Notes: generated by a model from the letters alone, not told the origin. Counted from the stretch's first letter, positions 10,736 to 21,700 are shown. The stretch: 64,000 nt of DNA from Gerris lacustris (GCA_951217055.1 OX578279.1:71893131-71957130), one strand, 5' to 3'. Program-made: numbers and translations.

Positions 10736-11128
10736 GGTGATTGTTATGTTTGATGATTGTGACTAGGTAGGTAATCTAAGAGATGATTAGGGGGAAATAA
10801 TAAATTAACCCTATAATAATACTCCCTAAAACAGCGTTTCTCAAACTTCTTTGACCGTGGCCCGGGATGAGATTTGTTTCGCGAACAACATAATATTGAA
10901 AAAAAAAAAGTATGTAGGATTTACAAAAAAAACAAAAAAAAAACTTTATTTGTTTTTTTATTCATTCTCAAAAATTGAAAAATAATTATATAAGAAAAAT
11001 ATATGTAATTAAAAAAATAACAATTATATTCATTTAAAACTTAAGTAAATAAAGTAAGCTTTGCTTTCCACATATTTTGTCCTTAGTGCGAAGGATGATG
11101 TTGTTTGTCATCACATAACAATTTCAAA

Positions 11129-11770
11129 TTAGGAAGTAATGATGTTAATTTTATTCTCACCGACATCCAATCTGTTTCGATACTTATTTTTTAAGTACAC
11201 CAAGGCTGAGAACGCAGCTTCACACGTAAAAGTATTGATAAAAGGTATTAAAAATGTTATCGCTTCTTCTCTTACACTTGGATAGGATAGACAACGCAAC
11301 CAAAAATTAATTAGTGGTACAGTTTCAAACACTTTTTCCAGATCGGTGCGATATTTCACATATTTATGATATTTAAATTAAATGATCAACTTCTTGTTCG
11401 CTAAGATTTAACATTTCTTCCTTTTCAATTTCGACAGAATAAGGATCTTTAATCCACATATTATTATTTGAAGGAGGAATATCAAGGAAAGTACTCTTTA
11501 AAACTATTTATTACCTACGAAAGATATTCTTGAATTGAAACTGATAGTGTTTCTAGATGTAAATCTCCTTCATCGTAGTTTGCATGGGTTTCAATAAATG
11601 TATGTAATGTTTCAAAAATTGTATGGTGGGTGTTCATTAAAAAATTTTTAAAGCTTCGTCTTTTAGCTCAAACAGACGTTTTAAAACGTTTCCTTTTGAA
11701 AGCCATCGTGAATTACAATACAAAAAGAGGTGTTTATGATCACTCCCCATTTCTATATAAAAATATTATT
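11129..11770 (-). pseudogene. hAT transposase fragment (ZBED5-like subgroup), frameshifted
   Basis: The minus strand shows, N to C, SRWLSKGNVLKRLFELKDEA (about 11645-11720), then a stop and frameshift, WIKDPYSVE (about 11420-11450), another stop, and a 76-codon tail (11129-11359) containing FWLRCLSYP, ITFLIPF, TFTCEAAFSAL and KNKYRNRLDV. That tail is the hAT dimerisation region ('LLPF.TTYLCE.AFS.L...K.K.RNRL'). The enzyme would cut and join hAT ends. The N-terminal zinc finger and most of the RNase H-like core are missing, and it carries several stops. Confidence 0.88.
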
Positions 11771-11785
11771 CATAATAATTTCATT

Positions 11786-12291
11786 TAAATCAAATTATAA
11801 TTATTATTAACTACGGGAAACAGACAGAGAAAAATACACTCCAGCGCCGGGATTTGAACCACGGGTCTCCTGTATATAATTTGATTTAAATTAAAAATTA
11901 AACTTTCCGTGGTATGAAAACTACCAAAAACTTAAAAATTTAATTTCGAATTGATTGTACAAGGTACAGGTACTAATGGAGTACTTTATAATTATAAGCG
12001 TTAATTCTCGGTTTAGTTCTAATGTCATAAATATTGACTGTCTAAATGTGTATGAATATTGAAAGCTTGGATTCGGGACTAGTTATCGATTACGGCAGTG
12101 AAAAATCATTCTCCTTCGTAGCTTAGTTGGTAAGAGCATCTGTACTGGAAATACAGGAGACCCGTGGTTCAAATCCCGGCGTGGGAGTGTATTTATCACT
12201 GTCTGTTTCCCGTAGTTAATAATAATTATAATTTGATTTAAATTAAAATTTAAACTTTTCGTAGTATGAAAACTACCAAAAACTTAAAAAA
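11786..12291 (+). mobile_element. Family G tRNA-derived SINE, copy 1 (inside hAT)
   Basis: A unit of roughly 390 bp with a tRNA-like head in its middle. It is preceded by a partial inverted copy (tgggatttgaaccacgg-type strings at about 11843-11870), so the 5' part is palindromic. Flanking motifs 'tttcccgtagttaataa' and 'gtatgaaaactaccaaaaac' are shared with copies at 18.8 and 59.2 kb. Confidence 0.75.
12111..12187 (+). other. tRNA-like sequence (GGA anticodon position) in SINE G
   Basis: The acceptor pairs over 6 of 7 positions, the D arm is gctt/gagc, the anticodon arm ctgta/tacag is perfect, and the loop ctggaaa places GGA at 12147-12149. The T loop ttcaaat is preserved but the T stem has mismatches and there is no Ser-type long variable arm. 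It is a SINE head, not a functional tRNA gene. Confidence 0.6.
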
Positions 12292-12633
12292 TGAATAATT
12301 TAATTTTAATTTTTATAATATAACACCGAATTTTTAACCGAAAACATATTTTATGTTTTTACAATTATTTTTCGGGACCCGGCAAAATTTTTCTACGATC
12401 TGTTGCCGGGTCGCCCCCACCGGGGTACCCACACTTTGGGAAACGCTGCCCTAAAGCCTGGTTTACACGATGCTAATTGGCAAGACAATTGAAAGAAGCC
12501 AGTTGACTGGCATGAAATTACTGGCTTCGTGTAAACGTTTTAGGCCAATTGGCTTGCCAATTGTCCCGTCAATTGGACTGGCCAGCTATTGTCTCCAGGA
12601 GTAGGTTGAGGACAATCAACTGGGCCCAGCTAC

Positions 12634-12674
12634 GAGATCCGAGAGGTGGGGGTGCTCCCCCCCTCTCGGATCTC
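12634..12674. repeat. Long hairpin inside the Harbinger element
   Basis: gagatccgagagg and its reverse complement cctctcggatctc close a G-run/C-run stem, giving a near-perfect 41-nt hairpin. It is subterminal in the element. Confidence 0.85.
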
Positions 12675-12846
12675 GGTATTGCCACGACAATTGGCACCGT
12701 GTGAACGATATAGGACAGTAGCGTCGTGCCAATCAAAGAGACAGTTTCTTTCTTTGTGATTCTCTTTTCTCATTATTATCTTTTTTCTCGAAAATTAAAT
12801 CTGTTTTTTTTCTTCGCTCGTTATTTTTTAAATTTAATCTGTGAGA

Positions 12847-12950
12847 ATGGCTCCAAAGTGGAACGATGAAACAAATATTTAAAATTTGTTGAACTATACG
12901 TTGAACATAGATGTCTGTGGGACATGCATGACGATATATATCATAAATAT
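12847..12950 (+). pseudogene. MADF protein N-terminus (Harbinger ORF), frameshifted
   Basis: An ATG opens MAPKWNDET, which stops after 11 codons. The adjacent frame continues KFVELYVEHRCLWDMHDD, fitting the MADF start ('FVELY..H.CLWD..H..Y'). It is interrupted at about 12934 by low-complexity and other inserted sequence, and resumes near 13650. Confidence 0.75.
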
Positions 12951-13008
12951 ATATATCATAAATATATATATCATAAATATATATATCATAAATATATATA
13001 TCATAAAT
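12934..13008. repeat. 15-bp tandem array, 5 units
   Basis: atatatatcataaat is repeated five times. It marks the left edge of about 700 bp inserted into the MADF reading frame. Confidence 0.9.
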
Positions 13009-13650
13009 TCGAAAATATTATTTTATAATTTTATACATAGGTATATATTTTTTTTTAAAATGTAATAATTTTAAATGAAAATTCTAATATATTAACAATC
13101 TAAATTCTAATTTAGACTTAACAATAATAATAATAATAGTAGTAGTAATAATAATAAAAGATATAAATGAAATGAATGATATATAAAGAATACTACGTTA
13201 GTGATATAGTTTAGGTCAAGTTAGTTTAAATTAGCTGACGGGGTTGTATAACTCTCAGAGAATCCGAGGGTACTGGCATTACATTCTAAATTCAATTCAA
13301 ATGATAATGGAACAAAGGTTATTAAGGTTTATTTTCCTATTATAAGTATATTTAGCTTTCAGATAAGGTATCAAATAAAAGTGCTCCTAAATTTTAGTAA
13401 ATAAAGAGAGGATTCAATTTATATTAATGATAAAATTTCATATTAAAACAATAAAATTTAAAAACATATCGATATATGTATGTAATTGTGTGTATGTGTG
13501 TTTTATATATATAACAGTCAATAATGTGTGTAAATTTGAATAATTATATTATTATGATTAGGCTATCAGGCTCCTCTTCTACGCTCGGGCAACCTTGTAG
13601 AGGAGTACAACAAAAAAATATGTATTTATAAAAAAAAAAAAAAAATTATC
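13009..13650. other. Insertion within the MADF frame
   Basis: AT-rich, non-coding. Near its right end is a stem-loop (ctcctcttctac ... gtagaggag, about 13570-13605) followed by an A-rich tail to about 13645, the layout of a retroposed element's 3' end. Confidence 0.5.
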
Positions 13651-13856
13651 TATATAAAGACAAAAAGGCCCGCCAAACGGCACTCTTGGATATAGCCGAC
13701 AAAATGAATATTGAAGGTTTTAGTGTCGATGAGGTAAAGGCTAAAATTAAGGCCTTTCGATGCAATTTTAATACTGAACTTACAAAACAACAAAAAAGTG
13801 CAAAATCTGGTTGCGGATTAGCGGAGATTTACGTACCCACCCTGAAGTCTTTTTAA
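13651..13856 (+). pseudogene. MADF domain remnant (Harbinger accessory protein)
   Basis: The frame reads KDKKARQTALLDIADK, then MNIEGFSVDEVKAKIKAF, and ends ...KSAKSGCGLAEIYVP and a stop. This follows the MADF pattern: 'AL..IA..L', 'Ki..LR..Y..EL.K', 'SG.G...VY.P.L..F'. In intact elements this DNA-binding partner accompanies the transposase. Here it is cut off after about 60 residues. Confidence 0.8.
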
Positions 13857-13976
13857 AAGCCATTTCCTAGTCCACTCCCGGTTCTTTTCTACCTCGTCCA
13901 TTAGAACTTTACACGACTCAGCAATGAATTCCCGACAAAGATCATTCCGAATTAAATACAACTCTTCGTAGGACAT
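13818..13976 (-). pseudogene. PIF/Harbinger transposase N-terminus
   Basis: A 52-codon frame starts MSYEELYLIRNDLCREFIA and includes EWTRKWLLKRLQGGYVNL, resembling the 'R.W...I..R...G.Y..L' motif just before the DDE domain. It runs head-on into and overlaps the MADF remnant, so the catalytic domain has been deleted. Confidence 0.65.
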
Positions 13977-14148
13977 AGTAGAAGATACTTACTCGTCCAT
14001 TTCTCGACCTCTTCTGCCGGGACTATTCAAATCCACGTGTAAACGGGATTTTTTCCAACTGGACTGGCCAGCGATTGTCCCCCAATCCGTGAGGCCTATT
14101 GGCCCCGCCAGTTGTCTCGCCAATCGGCATCGTGTAAACCAGGCTTAA

Positions 14149-14640
14149 AACATTAGGGTAATCTAATCTAAAAACTGTCAAATAGTGCATGCGTAAGCCA
14201 CTAAAAGCGCCACCTGCTTAAATTTTAACATATAATTCGTCTTCTGGTCAAGATCCACATTTAACTAATTAACATAATAACTCGTTAAACAAAGATCGAG
14301 AATACCCCTTTTATACATATACACGAATAAACAAAATTATTTAGGGTCAAGCGGGGTAAATGTAAACAGGGGGTAATTGTAAACAAACGAAACCAGTGTT
14401 CATGGGGAATTTAGAAAACCTGAAAAGTAGTAAAAACTAAAAGGTGTCAACGATAAGGAATAAATGTGATGTTCCCGCCTTTTTGTTAGCAACAGCTGAT
14501 TATTTCAGCAATTCTTGTTCCGTTCATCCGCCTTTTATCTACCTTACCCTTTCCTAGTCTCCGGATCTTCAACTACACCTCTATTCATTCCATTATAACA
14601 TATCATAAGTCATAGAGTTAACATTGACATTTTTGTGTAA
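14149..14640. other. No recognisable gene
   Basis: AT-rich sequence continuing the pre-insertion site (acattagggtaatc). A pyrimidine-rich section at 14520-14580 may belong to the element that carries the downstream hammerhead-like motif. Confidence 0.35.
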
Positions 14641-14667
14641 TTATTATATTATATTTTATTTCATGCT

Positions 14668-14701
14668 CTGATGATGCTAATAAACTTAGCGAAACGTTGG
14701 C
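14668..14701 (+). ncRNA. Hammerhead-ribozyme-like core (Penelope-type)
   Basis: CTGATGA is followed by a 5-bp stem II (GCTAA, loop TAAAC, TTAGC) and then GAAAC. This is the CUGANGA...GAAA architecture known from pLTRs of Penelope-like elements. Stem III and the cleavage triplet are not clear, and no endonuclease remnant is adjacent, so self-cleavage is unproven. Confidence 0.5.
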
Positions 14702-14840
14702 TAAAACATTCTCGCTGTATTACAGTTTGCCAACATCTTTAGATATAATTTAGTCTTTATAACTTATTAGCTTTAATTTAATAATATATTTATTTATAAT
14801 TTCTACTTTACTTCTAATCCTACTGCTTCAATAATTAAAG

Positions 14841-15878
14841 TAGTGTGGCGCATAGCTTCCTCGTGTTTTCTATTTTGCATAATTTAATGATTTTATTATT
14901 TTAAAACCTATTATTGTAAAATTAAAATGTATTTAATTTTCCCCCCTATTTTTATATCTGTCAATACTGTTTTGATTTTTTACATAAATTAAAGTATCAA
15001 TTTCTGCAGGCTACTTTTGACAAACCATCCAAATTTCATAAAGAACCAGATAAGTACTTTTGAAGATATAGATGTAAATAAATGCAAGTTTGTGCGCATG
15101 TGAAAGAGAAACAAATAAGCGCAGAAGGTTGAAACTTATATGGGATCAACAATGGGCTAAGTATGGCCTAACCATACAAATTTCATTAATCAGACGAGTA
15201 GTTTTTATGATATGTAGGTTCGCAAAAATTGAGTGACAGGCCGACAAAAACGGAACCAAATTACTACGTCCACACATCGTTTTGAAAGCGTTTCGGATCC
15301 AATTCGTTTTCAAAACGATTCCCGTTCACACAACAAAAAATACAGGTGATCGAAATATTTGTTTTCGAAATCTCGTAACGGTGACGTCACGAGTAAAACC
15401 TTCTTTCTTGTTACCCAATACGTCCGCGAATTTTTACATTTTATTTACAAGTTATTAAAAGTTTTTACAGGTTCTATATAGTATTAACTTTTGTTTAAAA
15501 ACGATTTTGCAGTTTAAAAAAAAGAAACGGAAGCTCACGAAAACTTTAAAGCTTCAAGAACTTAACAAAGTGGAAAAGAGTAAAAAAAACCTGATATCTC
15601 GATCCCCTCCATGACCTGTTCATACGAGCGTTTTGAATTTCGATCCCCCAATCCGATCACGTATTTTTGGTGGAGCGGTTCTAACCCGATACGATCCGTC
15701 TATCTCCGTTCGTACAGCGTTTTGAACTAGCGGATCGTTTTCAAAACCGTTTCCAAAACGATGTGTGAACGTAGTAAATGTTCCTTTGTGTCTGAAACAG
15801 ATTTCTATTTGGGAATTTTTGAAATCGGAGAAATTAAAAAATGTTAACTTATAACTTCCGTTTACAACTCGAAAGCAA
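14841..15878 (+). mobile_element. Family B repeat, copy 2, split by a TIR element
   Basis: The family B landmarks 'gcttcctcg', 'aaatttcatta', 'gatatgtaggttcgcaaaaa' and a diverged hairpin end are present, but the sequence is broken between 15263 and 15775 by an unrelated element. The terminal hairpin is degraded (cttccgtttacaactcgaaag). Confidence 0.75.
15262..15776. mobile_element. TIR element nested in family B, TA duplication
   Basis: The element spans 15264-15774. The ends CTACGTCCACACATCGTTTT and (inverted) CTACGTTCACACATCGTTTT differ at one base, and TA flanks both sides. Subterminal parts are also imperfectly inverted (gcggatcgttttcaaaac versus cggatccaattcgttttc). It has no transposase, so it is a non-autonomous DNA transposon. 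A Tc1/mariner-type TA target is the simplest reading. Confidence 0.85.
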
Positions 15879-16474
15879 TATTAAAGAATTTTATTCATTA
15901 TTTTAACAATATTATGAATTTTAAGCTCGTTGAAATACGTAAATTTTCTAGCAATTTGATATATTAATTCATACTAAGGCCGTAAATATTTCAAAAACTT
16001 AGGATGTTTTATAGCGTGAAAAATAAAATAATTTTATTTTTAAAAATGATTCAAATTTTTTTCTTTAGGAATTTTAACATTTTATAGATTGAGGAAATAT
16101 TTTACACCTCGTACTTATTTTCTTGTATCTTTCTTCAAGACATAATCACTTAAGAAGATTATTTTTCATTACTATTAAGTAGAAAGAGGCACGGTCCATT
16201 CCGTAAATATACAGAGATATTCAAGGAATGCAATTATTTCCTCTTCTTGAACTAAAACCTTAAAATCTTTTAATGATGTACAGCTCGGATAAATAAACTT
16301 ACCACCAAGGAAAACTCCTTCCTACACTATATTAAAATTGTAGCAATATAAATTTAATTAAAATCCAAAGGAAAAAGCGACCAAAGGAGAAATGGTTTGC
16401 TAAACTAAATAAGAAGACAAAATGAGTTTAACAATTTTAAAATTGTTCCATACGTTTTTACAAACAACTGTCAT

Positions 16475-16505
<31 letters not shown>

Positions 16506-16989
16506 TCCAAAACTAATATAAAATACCAAGCTAAATTTATAAAATTAAACATTTTAATAGCTTTTTTTGTTAATAAATGCTTTAAGCTAGTTTATTTTTA
16601 ACGATAAAACATTATTACACATTTTGAATTAATGTTTTATTTGAAGTATTTTTAACCATATAATGAGATTCAATGCACAACCAATAAAGCTACGAGAATT
16701 TAATCATGTATTTTTTTAATTTTTTAAAAAAAACTGGAGGACATATTTGGTCACAGAATAGCAATAAAATAATATATGAAAACATTGATAATTTAATATT
16801 TGTAAAAGGATATGTAAATGAAGTATAAACTAATTTGAAGGACATTTTTTTTACTAATTTGAACTAAAATTAGTACCAAATTTGATTTTCTTTAATATTT
16901 GAACATAATATTTTCCTAGTTTTTCCTCATTGCAAAGTAGCGAATAAAGGAAAATTAAATACTTTGCCCACTGAACAAATCCTTATGTC
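15879..16989. other. Unannotated AT-rich stretch
   Basis: I see no gene. A homopolymer A tract lies near 16481-16505. Confidence 0.4.
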
Positions 16990-17160
16990 CTCAATCAGTG
17001 TCGCCTATCTTTTCAGTAGAAGGACCGGCTCTGGATTTGATGGTCCATAGCGGGCCGGATAAAGTAAGCAAAATTCAGCTATCGGACATCACAATGTAGG
17101 GAATATGGATAATAAGCTCATAAACCATATCCATTTCGGCCAAAAATATTTATACTTTTA
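16990..17160 (+). repeat. Degenerate hAT-like end plus family A-associated tail
   Basis: cagtgtcgcctatcttttca, then 'aaggaccgg' and 'gcgggccgga', is similar in style to hAT ends of the 'CAG.G..C.CC.ACCTTTT' type. The following 'tatccatttcggccaaaa' block recurs at 56.24 kb. There is no partner end and no duplication, so this is tentative. Confidence 0.35.
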
Positions 17161-17672
17161 TTATTATTATATGTGTATAGTACCTACCCACACATTTAAA
17201 TAATATAGCGACTTAAAAAAAATATTTTTCAAAAAAATTAAGGTAAAAAACTAAAGCAAGTTATTTTTATTTTTATTTGTTTTTGGGAGACAGTGTGGGG
17301 TAACTAACATATGAAAGGTTACGCCGAGCTAATTACAAAATTATATCATTTTATGGTTATAAGCTTTGATAGGGCAAGCGTAGGCGAGTTTGAAGTAGGT
17401 GTGAAAAGTGCCCCCTTCTAATTCGCTTATGCAAAGTGCAAAAAATCTGAAAAATTCATGAACGTTCTTTCACCAAAAGTAAATATACTGCTATTTGGAA
17501 ATTTCGATTTTTTTTATTCATTAACTACTTTTTTTTTTTTTTCATAATTATGCTCTTTTCGATGTATTTATATGTTTATAGTCCGGTTCACTGACAAAAA
17601 AATACTTAATCAGAAGTTTTTTTTATGTGTTTTGAGAATATCAGACCCATAGGATAGTTCAAATTAGTTTGG
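17160..17672 (-). mobile_element. Family A repeat, copy 3 (both ends truncated)
   Basis: It matches the middle of family A in reverse orientation: 'tttatggttataagctttga', 'agggcaagcgtaggcgag', 'gtgtgaaaagtgcccccttc' and 'gttttgagaatatcagaccc'. It lacks both inverted ends. Confidence 0.75.
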
Positions 17673-17978
17673 AGACCCCTATCCTATAGATTAACTCTGT
17701 GGGTAGAATAAATTCTAGATTTCACCCACCGATGTCAACATTAATAATCACTATTATATTAATATTCCTACGTATTTCTCCGTCTGCTTTAATAGTATTA
17801 TTATTTAATCGAATATCAAGGCATGAAATCTCACATTTCCATACCACCTTAATTAAAGTGGAGTTTTATATTTTCAGTGTGGAACTTCTTTAATGAGATA
17901 TCAATACAGGTTTTTATGTTGATAATTTAGTAGTGTTAATTTTGTAATCAGAGATCATTAAGAATAAATGATTAAATA
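17673..17978. other. No recognisable feature
   Basis: A 64-codon chance frame from 17699 shows no motif. I see nothing else. Confidence 0.35.
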
Positions 17979-19191
17979 TACAGTATGTCCACGGATTAAG
18001 TTGCCAATACGTGTAAATTAAAAAAAAATCAATTTTCGAAGAAAAGTAACTCTTCATAAAATATCCTGCTTGTTCTTAAATGAAGATTTATAGTATTACC
18101 TTTTGTTCAAAATGTACCCTGTACCCTGAATGTACAATTTCCTAAAATCGTACAAGAGTAAACCGGTCCAAATTTCGACTATACAAAAAAAGTATTCTTT
18201 ATAATTTCTTTAAGATACTATTCCAAATTTATTTTTCGCATAAAAAAGTTCGATAATCAAATTTCAAAAATCTCCCCGCCTTTTATAAAAAGTAAAATTT
18301 GTCTAATTCTAATTTATGCGGGGTCGATTGAAAGGTCTCATTAAGTGCATTAAAAGTTGTAGTTTTTTTTTTTATAAAAGCAACATGAAAGCATTTATTG
18401 AGAAAATCGTATTTATTATTAAATATTATTTATTTCTTTAATAATAAAAAAACTCATTTACAAACATGAGTTTATTTTCCCCTTTAATAGCTTTCATGTT
18501 GTTTTTATAAAAAAATAAAAATAAATAAATAATAACACCTTTTAATGCACTCAATGAGACCTTTAAAACGTCCCCGTATAAATTAGAATCAGACAAATTT
18601 TACTTTTTATAAATGGTAGGGGGGTGGGATTTTTGAAATTTGATTATCAGAACTTTTTTATGTGAAAAATAAATTTAGAATATTATCTTAAAGAAATTAT
18701 AAAGAATAATTTTTTCTTGTATAGTCGAAATTTGGACCGGTTTACTCTTGTACGATTTTAGGAAATTGTTATTTCAGGGTACAGGGTACATTTTGAACAA
18801 AAAGTAATACTATAAATCTTCATTTAAATTTAAATCAAATTATAATTATTAACAACTACGGGAAACAACCAGAGAAAAATACACTCCAGCGCTGGGATTT
18901 GAACCAAAGGCCTCTATATGGTAGAGCCCTATACTGGAAATATAGAGGCCTGTGGTTCAAATCCCAGCGCTGGAGTGTATTTTTCTCTGGTTGTTTCCCG
19001 TAGTTGTTAATAATTATAATTTGATTTAAATTAAAATTTAATCTTTCCGTAGTATGAATACTACCAAAATCGTAAAATATGATCTTCATTTAAGAAAAAG
19101 CAGAAGATTTTATGAAGAGTGACTTTTCTTCGAAAATTGGATTGTTTTTTAATTTACACGTATAGGCAACTCAATCCGTAGACATACTGTA
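17979..19191. mobile_element. Mariner-type foldback element with arms of about 400 bp, TA duplication
   Basis: The element spans 17981-19189 (CAGTATGTCCACGGATTAAG ... inverted copy ... CATACTG), flanked by TA. The left arm (17981 to about 18395) and right arm are inverted copies along their length, for example 'gaaatttggaccggtttact' and 'tttataaaaagtaaaatttg'. A short unique loop lies between them. The end sequence resembles Tc1/mariner termini. There is no transposase. The right arm is interrupted by a SINE (18828-19081). Confidence 0.85.
18816..19093. mobile_element. Palindromic family G SINE with 12-bp target duplication
   Basis: The insert is 18828-19081, flanked by atcttcatttaa (18816-18827 and 19082-19093). 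The uninterrupted sequence can be read in the other arm of the host foldback element, so the boundaries are secure. The insert is almost wholly palindromic: two tRNA-like halves face each other around 'atatggtagagccctatac', with arms of about 100 bp. The 12-bp duplication indicates target-primed insertion by LINE machinery. Confidence 0.85.
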
Positions 19192-19856
19192 TATTTAATC
19201 TTAAATATCAACAAAAATAGTGCAAAAAAAAAGGAAAATATGTGCAAAAAAATAATTATTCTCACTGCACAAAAGTACTTGGGAAGGAGCACTAACGATA
19301 TAAATTACAAGAGAACCGTTGAATTCAAATGGAGTAGAGGAGATTTATTAAATTTGATTTATTTGATTAAATTTGATTTATTTAAATTGATTTGAAAAAA
19401 GAGAGCTTTATTCGTATATTGAGTATTGAGATAGCTTACATTCTTCTCACCTAGTCCAGGTGTCATTCAAACTGAAAAGGAAAGGCAACGGACGAAGCAA
19501 CCAAATTGCACCCCAGACAGTTGAAAAGAACAATAAAATTTAAGAGGTAAAAAAAAAGCCGCAGGGCTTATAGAGTTATTATTTAAAAAAGGAGTTATTA
19601 CCAAAAGGAGACGAAGGCACGGAATAAGTTTTTTCCCCTCTTCATTTTACCCTAACAATTTGGTTAAGGACTGAATAGGCCCCAGGCCTACAACTTTGAC
19701 TAAGCAACTTTATAGTAGGATACTCGAGTCTATATCTTAATTTATTTAACTATATGTACATGTTAGAACTAGTTGATCTTGTAGTACTTATTGTAAATTT
19801 AATGTTAGTAAATAATTGTTCCAATTTTACAATATGTGGGTTAAACCATCATTTTT
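19192..19856. other. Unannotated AT-rich stretch
   Basis: I see no gene or recognisable element. Confidence 0.4.
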
Positions 19857-20590
19857 ACTTTTCCTCACTAACTATGTTAGGAAAAGTATTGTTTTCACCC
19901 AAAATTCTTTTTTTCGAGAACTATGGAATTATCCGTTTTGGGTGTATTTAAGACCTACTGAGTAGTTTTCAGCATGACGTCTGTATGCATGTATGTATGT
20001 GTGTATGTTATCATCGTAGCGCCCAAGGTATTTAACCTAGAGAGTTGAAACTGGGCAGAAAAATCAGTCCTTACCTGTAGTGGTGCCGCCAGGAAAATCA
20101 ACCTTTTCCGCCATCTTTAACCCAGTTTGCTGAGTCAGAAAAAATTTTGAAAATGGTCCTGATCGAGTTTGGCACGAATGTGCCTCTCTGTATGACAAAC
20201 AAGCCCACCAAATTTCATTTTGATATTGGCCGCCATTTTGAAGTTATCAATTTTTGAATTTTGATGGTTAATAATATACTGAAAGTACAAATACGTTTTT
20301 GACATATCGTTGGAACCAGAAAAAAGTAAGGAACAAATATTAAAACGATGAAATTCCATTAATTAGTTGAAAACTTAAAAGCGATATAATTATTTATTAG
20401 TGCGATAATTTTTATGACGGCAAAGTTTGTTTACATTCCTGACAAAATACCGCCAAAATTCAAATAATTGAATAAATGAAATAATATAAATAAAAATAAT
20501 GTAAAAAATGTTTTACAGAGGCCACTTTTGTGACCTCCTAAGTGAGGAACAGTTCCGAGGTACTCCAGTAGCCCGTACCCGATTTTATAT
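19857..20590 (+). repeat. Family H repeat with 5' hairpin
   Basis: It opens with a stem-loop (acttttcct ... aggaaaagt, 19857-19886), followed by a gtatgtatgtgtgtatgt stretch and 'caaatttcattttgatattg' with 'gccgccattttg'. A related middle block appears at 34.35-34.55 kb. No open frame. It is probably a degenerate retroelement tail. Confidence 0.45.
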
Positions 20591-20702
20591 TTATTTTTAA
20601 TTGGTCTTCAAGTATTAATGTAAAGTCGAGGAAACAATCCTGCTTTGCCAATTATGTATTAACATATTTCAAACCCGACAGTGATACATAATAAATAAAT
20701 GA

Positions 20703-21410
<708 letters not shown>

Positions 21411-21700
21411 ATAGAATTAAAGTGCACACACTAGTCCAGCCTGAGTCGACCCAGCCCGGATTATTGCCAATAGAATTAAATTTAGGGCGTGTACACTAGA
21501 CTGATACGAGGCGGCCCGGATTTTCCCTAATAGAATTAAATGCACTGAATTAAATTAGGGTGCCGAATTTTGCTGATGGAATACATTGAATTAATCTAGG
21601 GTGATACTAGACAGGCTCCCAGCCCAGATTTTTACCGTTGAAACTAAATACACACATTGAATCGAATTAAAGTTGGCGCATTAAACCAGCTCGAGTTGGA
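21411..21700. repeat. Degenerate tandem repeat, about 4 units of 60-80 bp
   Basis: 'aatagaattaaa' / 'tgaattaa' followed by 'gtgtacactagac', a G/C-rich 'cagcccgga' and 'ttttgcc...' recurs about four times with strong divergence. Origin unknown. Confidence 0.5.

Larger units (their letters stand above)
10824..12456. mobile_element. hAT transposon with 8-bp target duplication
   Basis: The element spans 10832-12448. The left end CAGCGTTTCTCAAACTT and right end ...ACTTTGGGAAACGCTG are typical hAT-type ends. The 8-bp duplication ccctaaaa (10824-10831) is matched on the right by ccctaaag (12449-12456). The last base differs only because a PIF/Harbinger element starts at 12455; removing it restores a perfect ccctaaaa. 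The interior holds a broken transposase and a tRNA-SINE. Confidence 0.92.
12452..14148. mobile_element. PIF/Harbinger transposon with TAA target duplication
   Basis: The element spans 12455-14145. It has a 19-bp perfect terminal inverted repeat, AGCCTGGTTTACACGATGC, and a 3-bp TAA duplication (12452-12454, 14146-14148), the TWA target expected of PIF/Harbinger. Inside are remnants of both expected genes: the MADF (Myb/SANT-like) protein on plus and the transposase N-terminus on minus. It sits inside the right target duplication of the neighbouring hAT element. Confidence 0.92.

Noticed and set aside
12111..12187. Functional tRNA-Ser(GGA) gene
   Set aside because: T stem mismatches, no long variable arm, and the same sequence recurs in dispersed repeats with fixed flanks.
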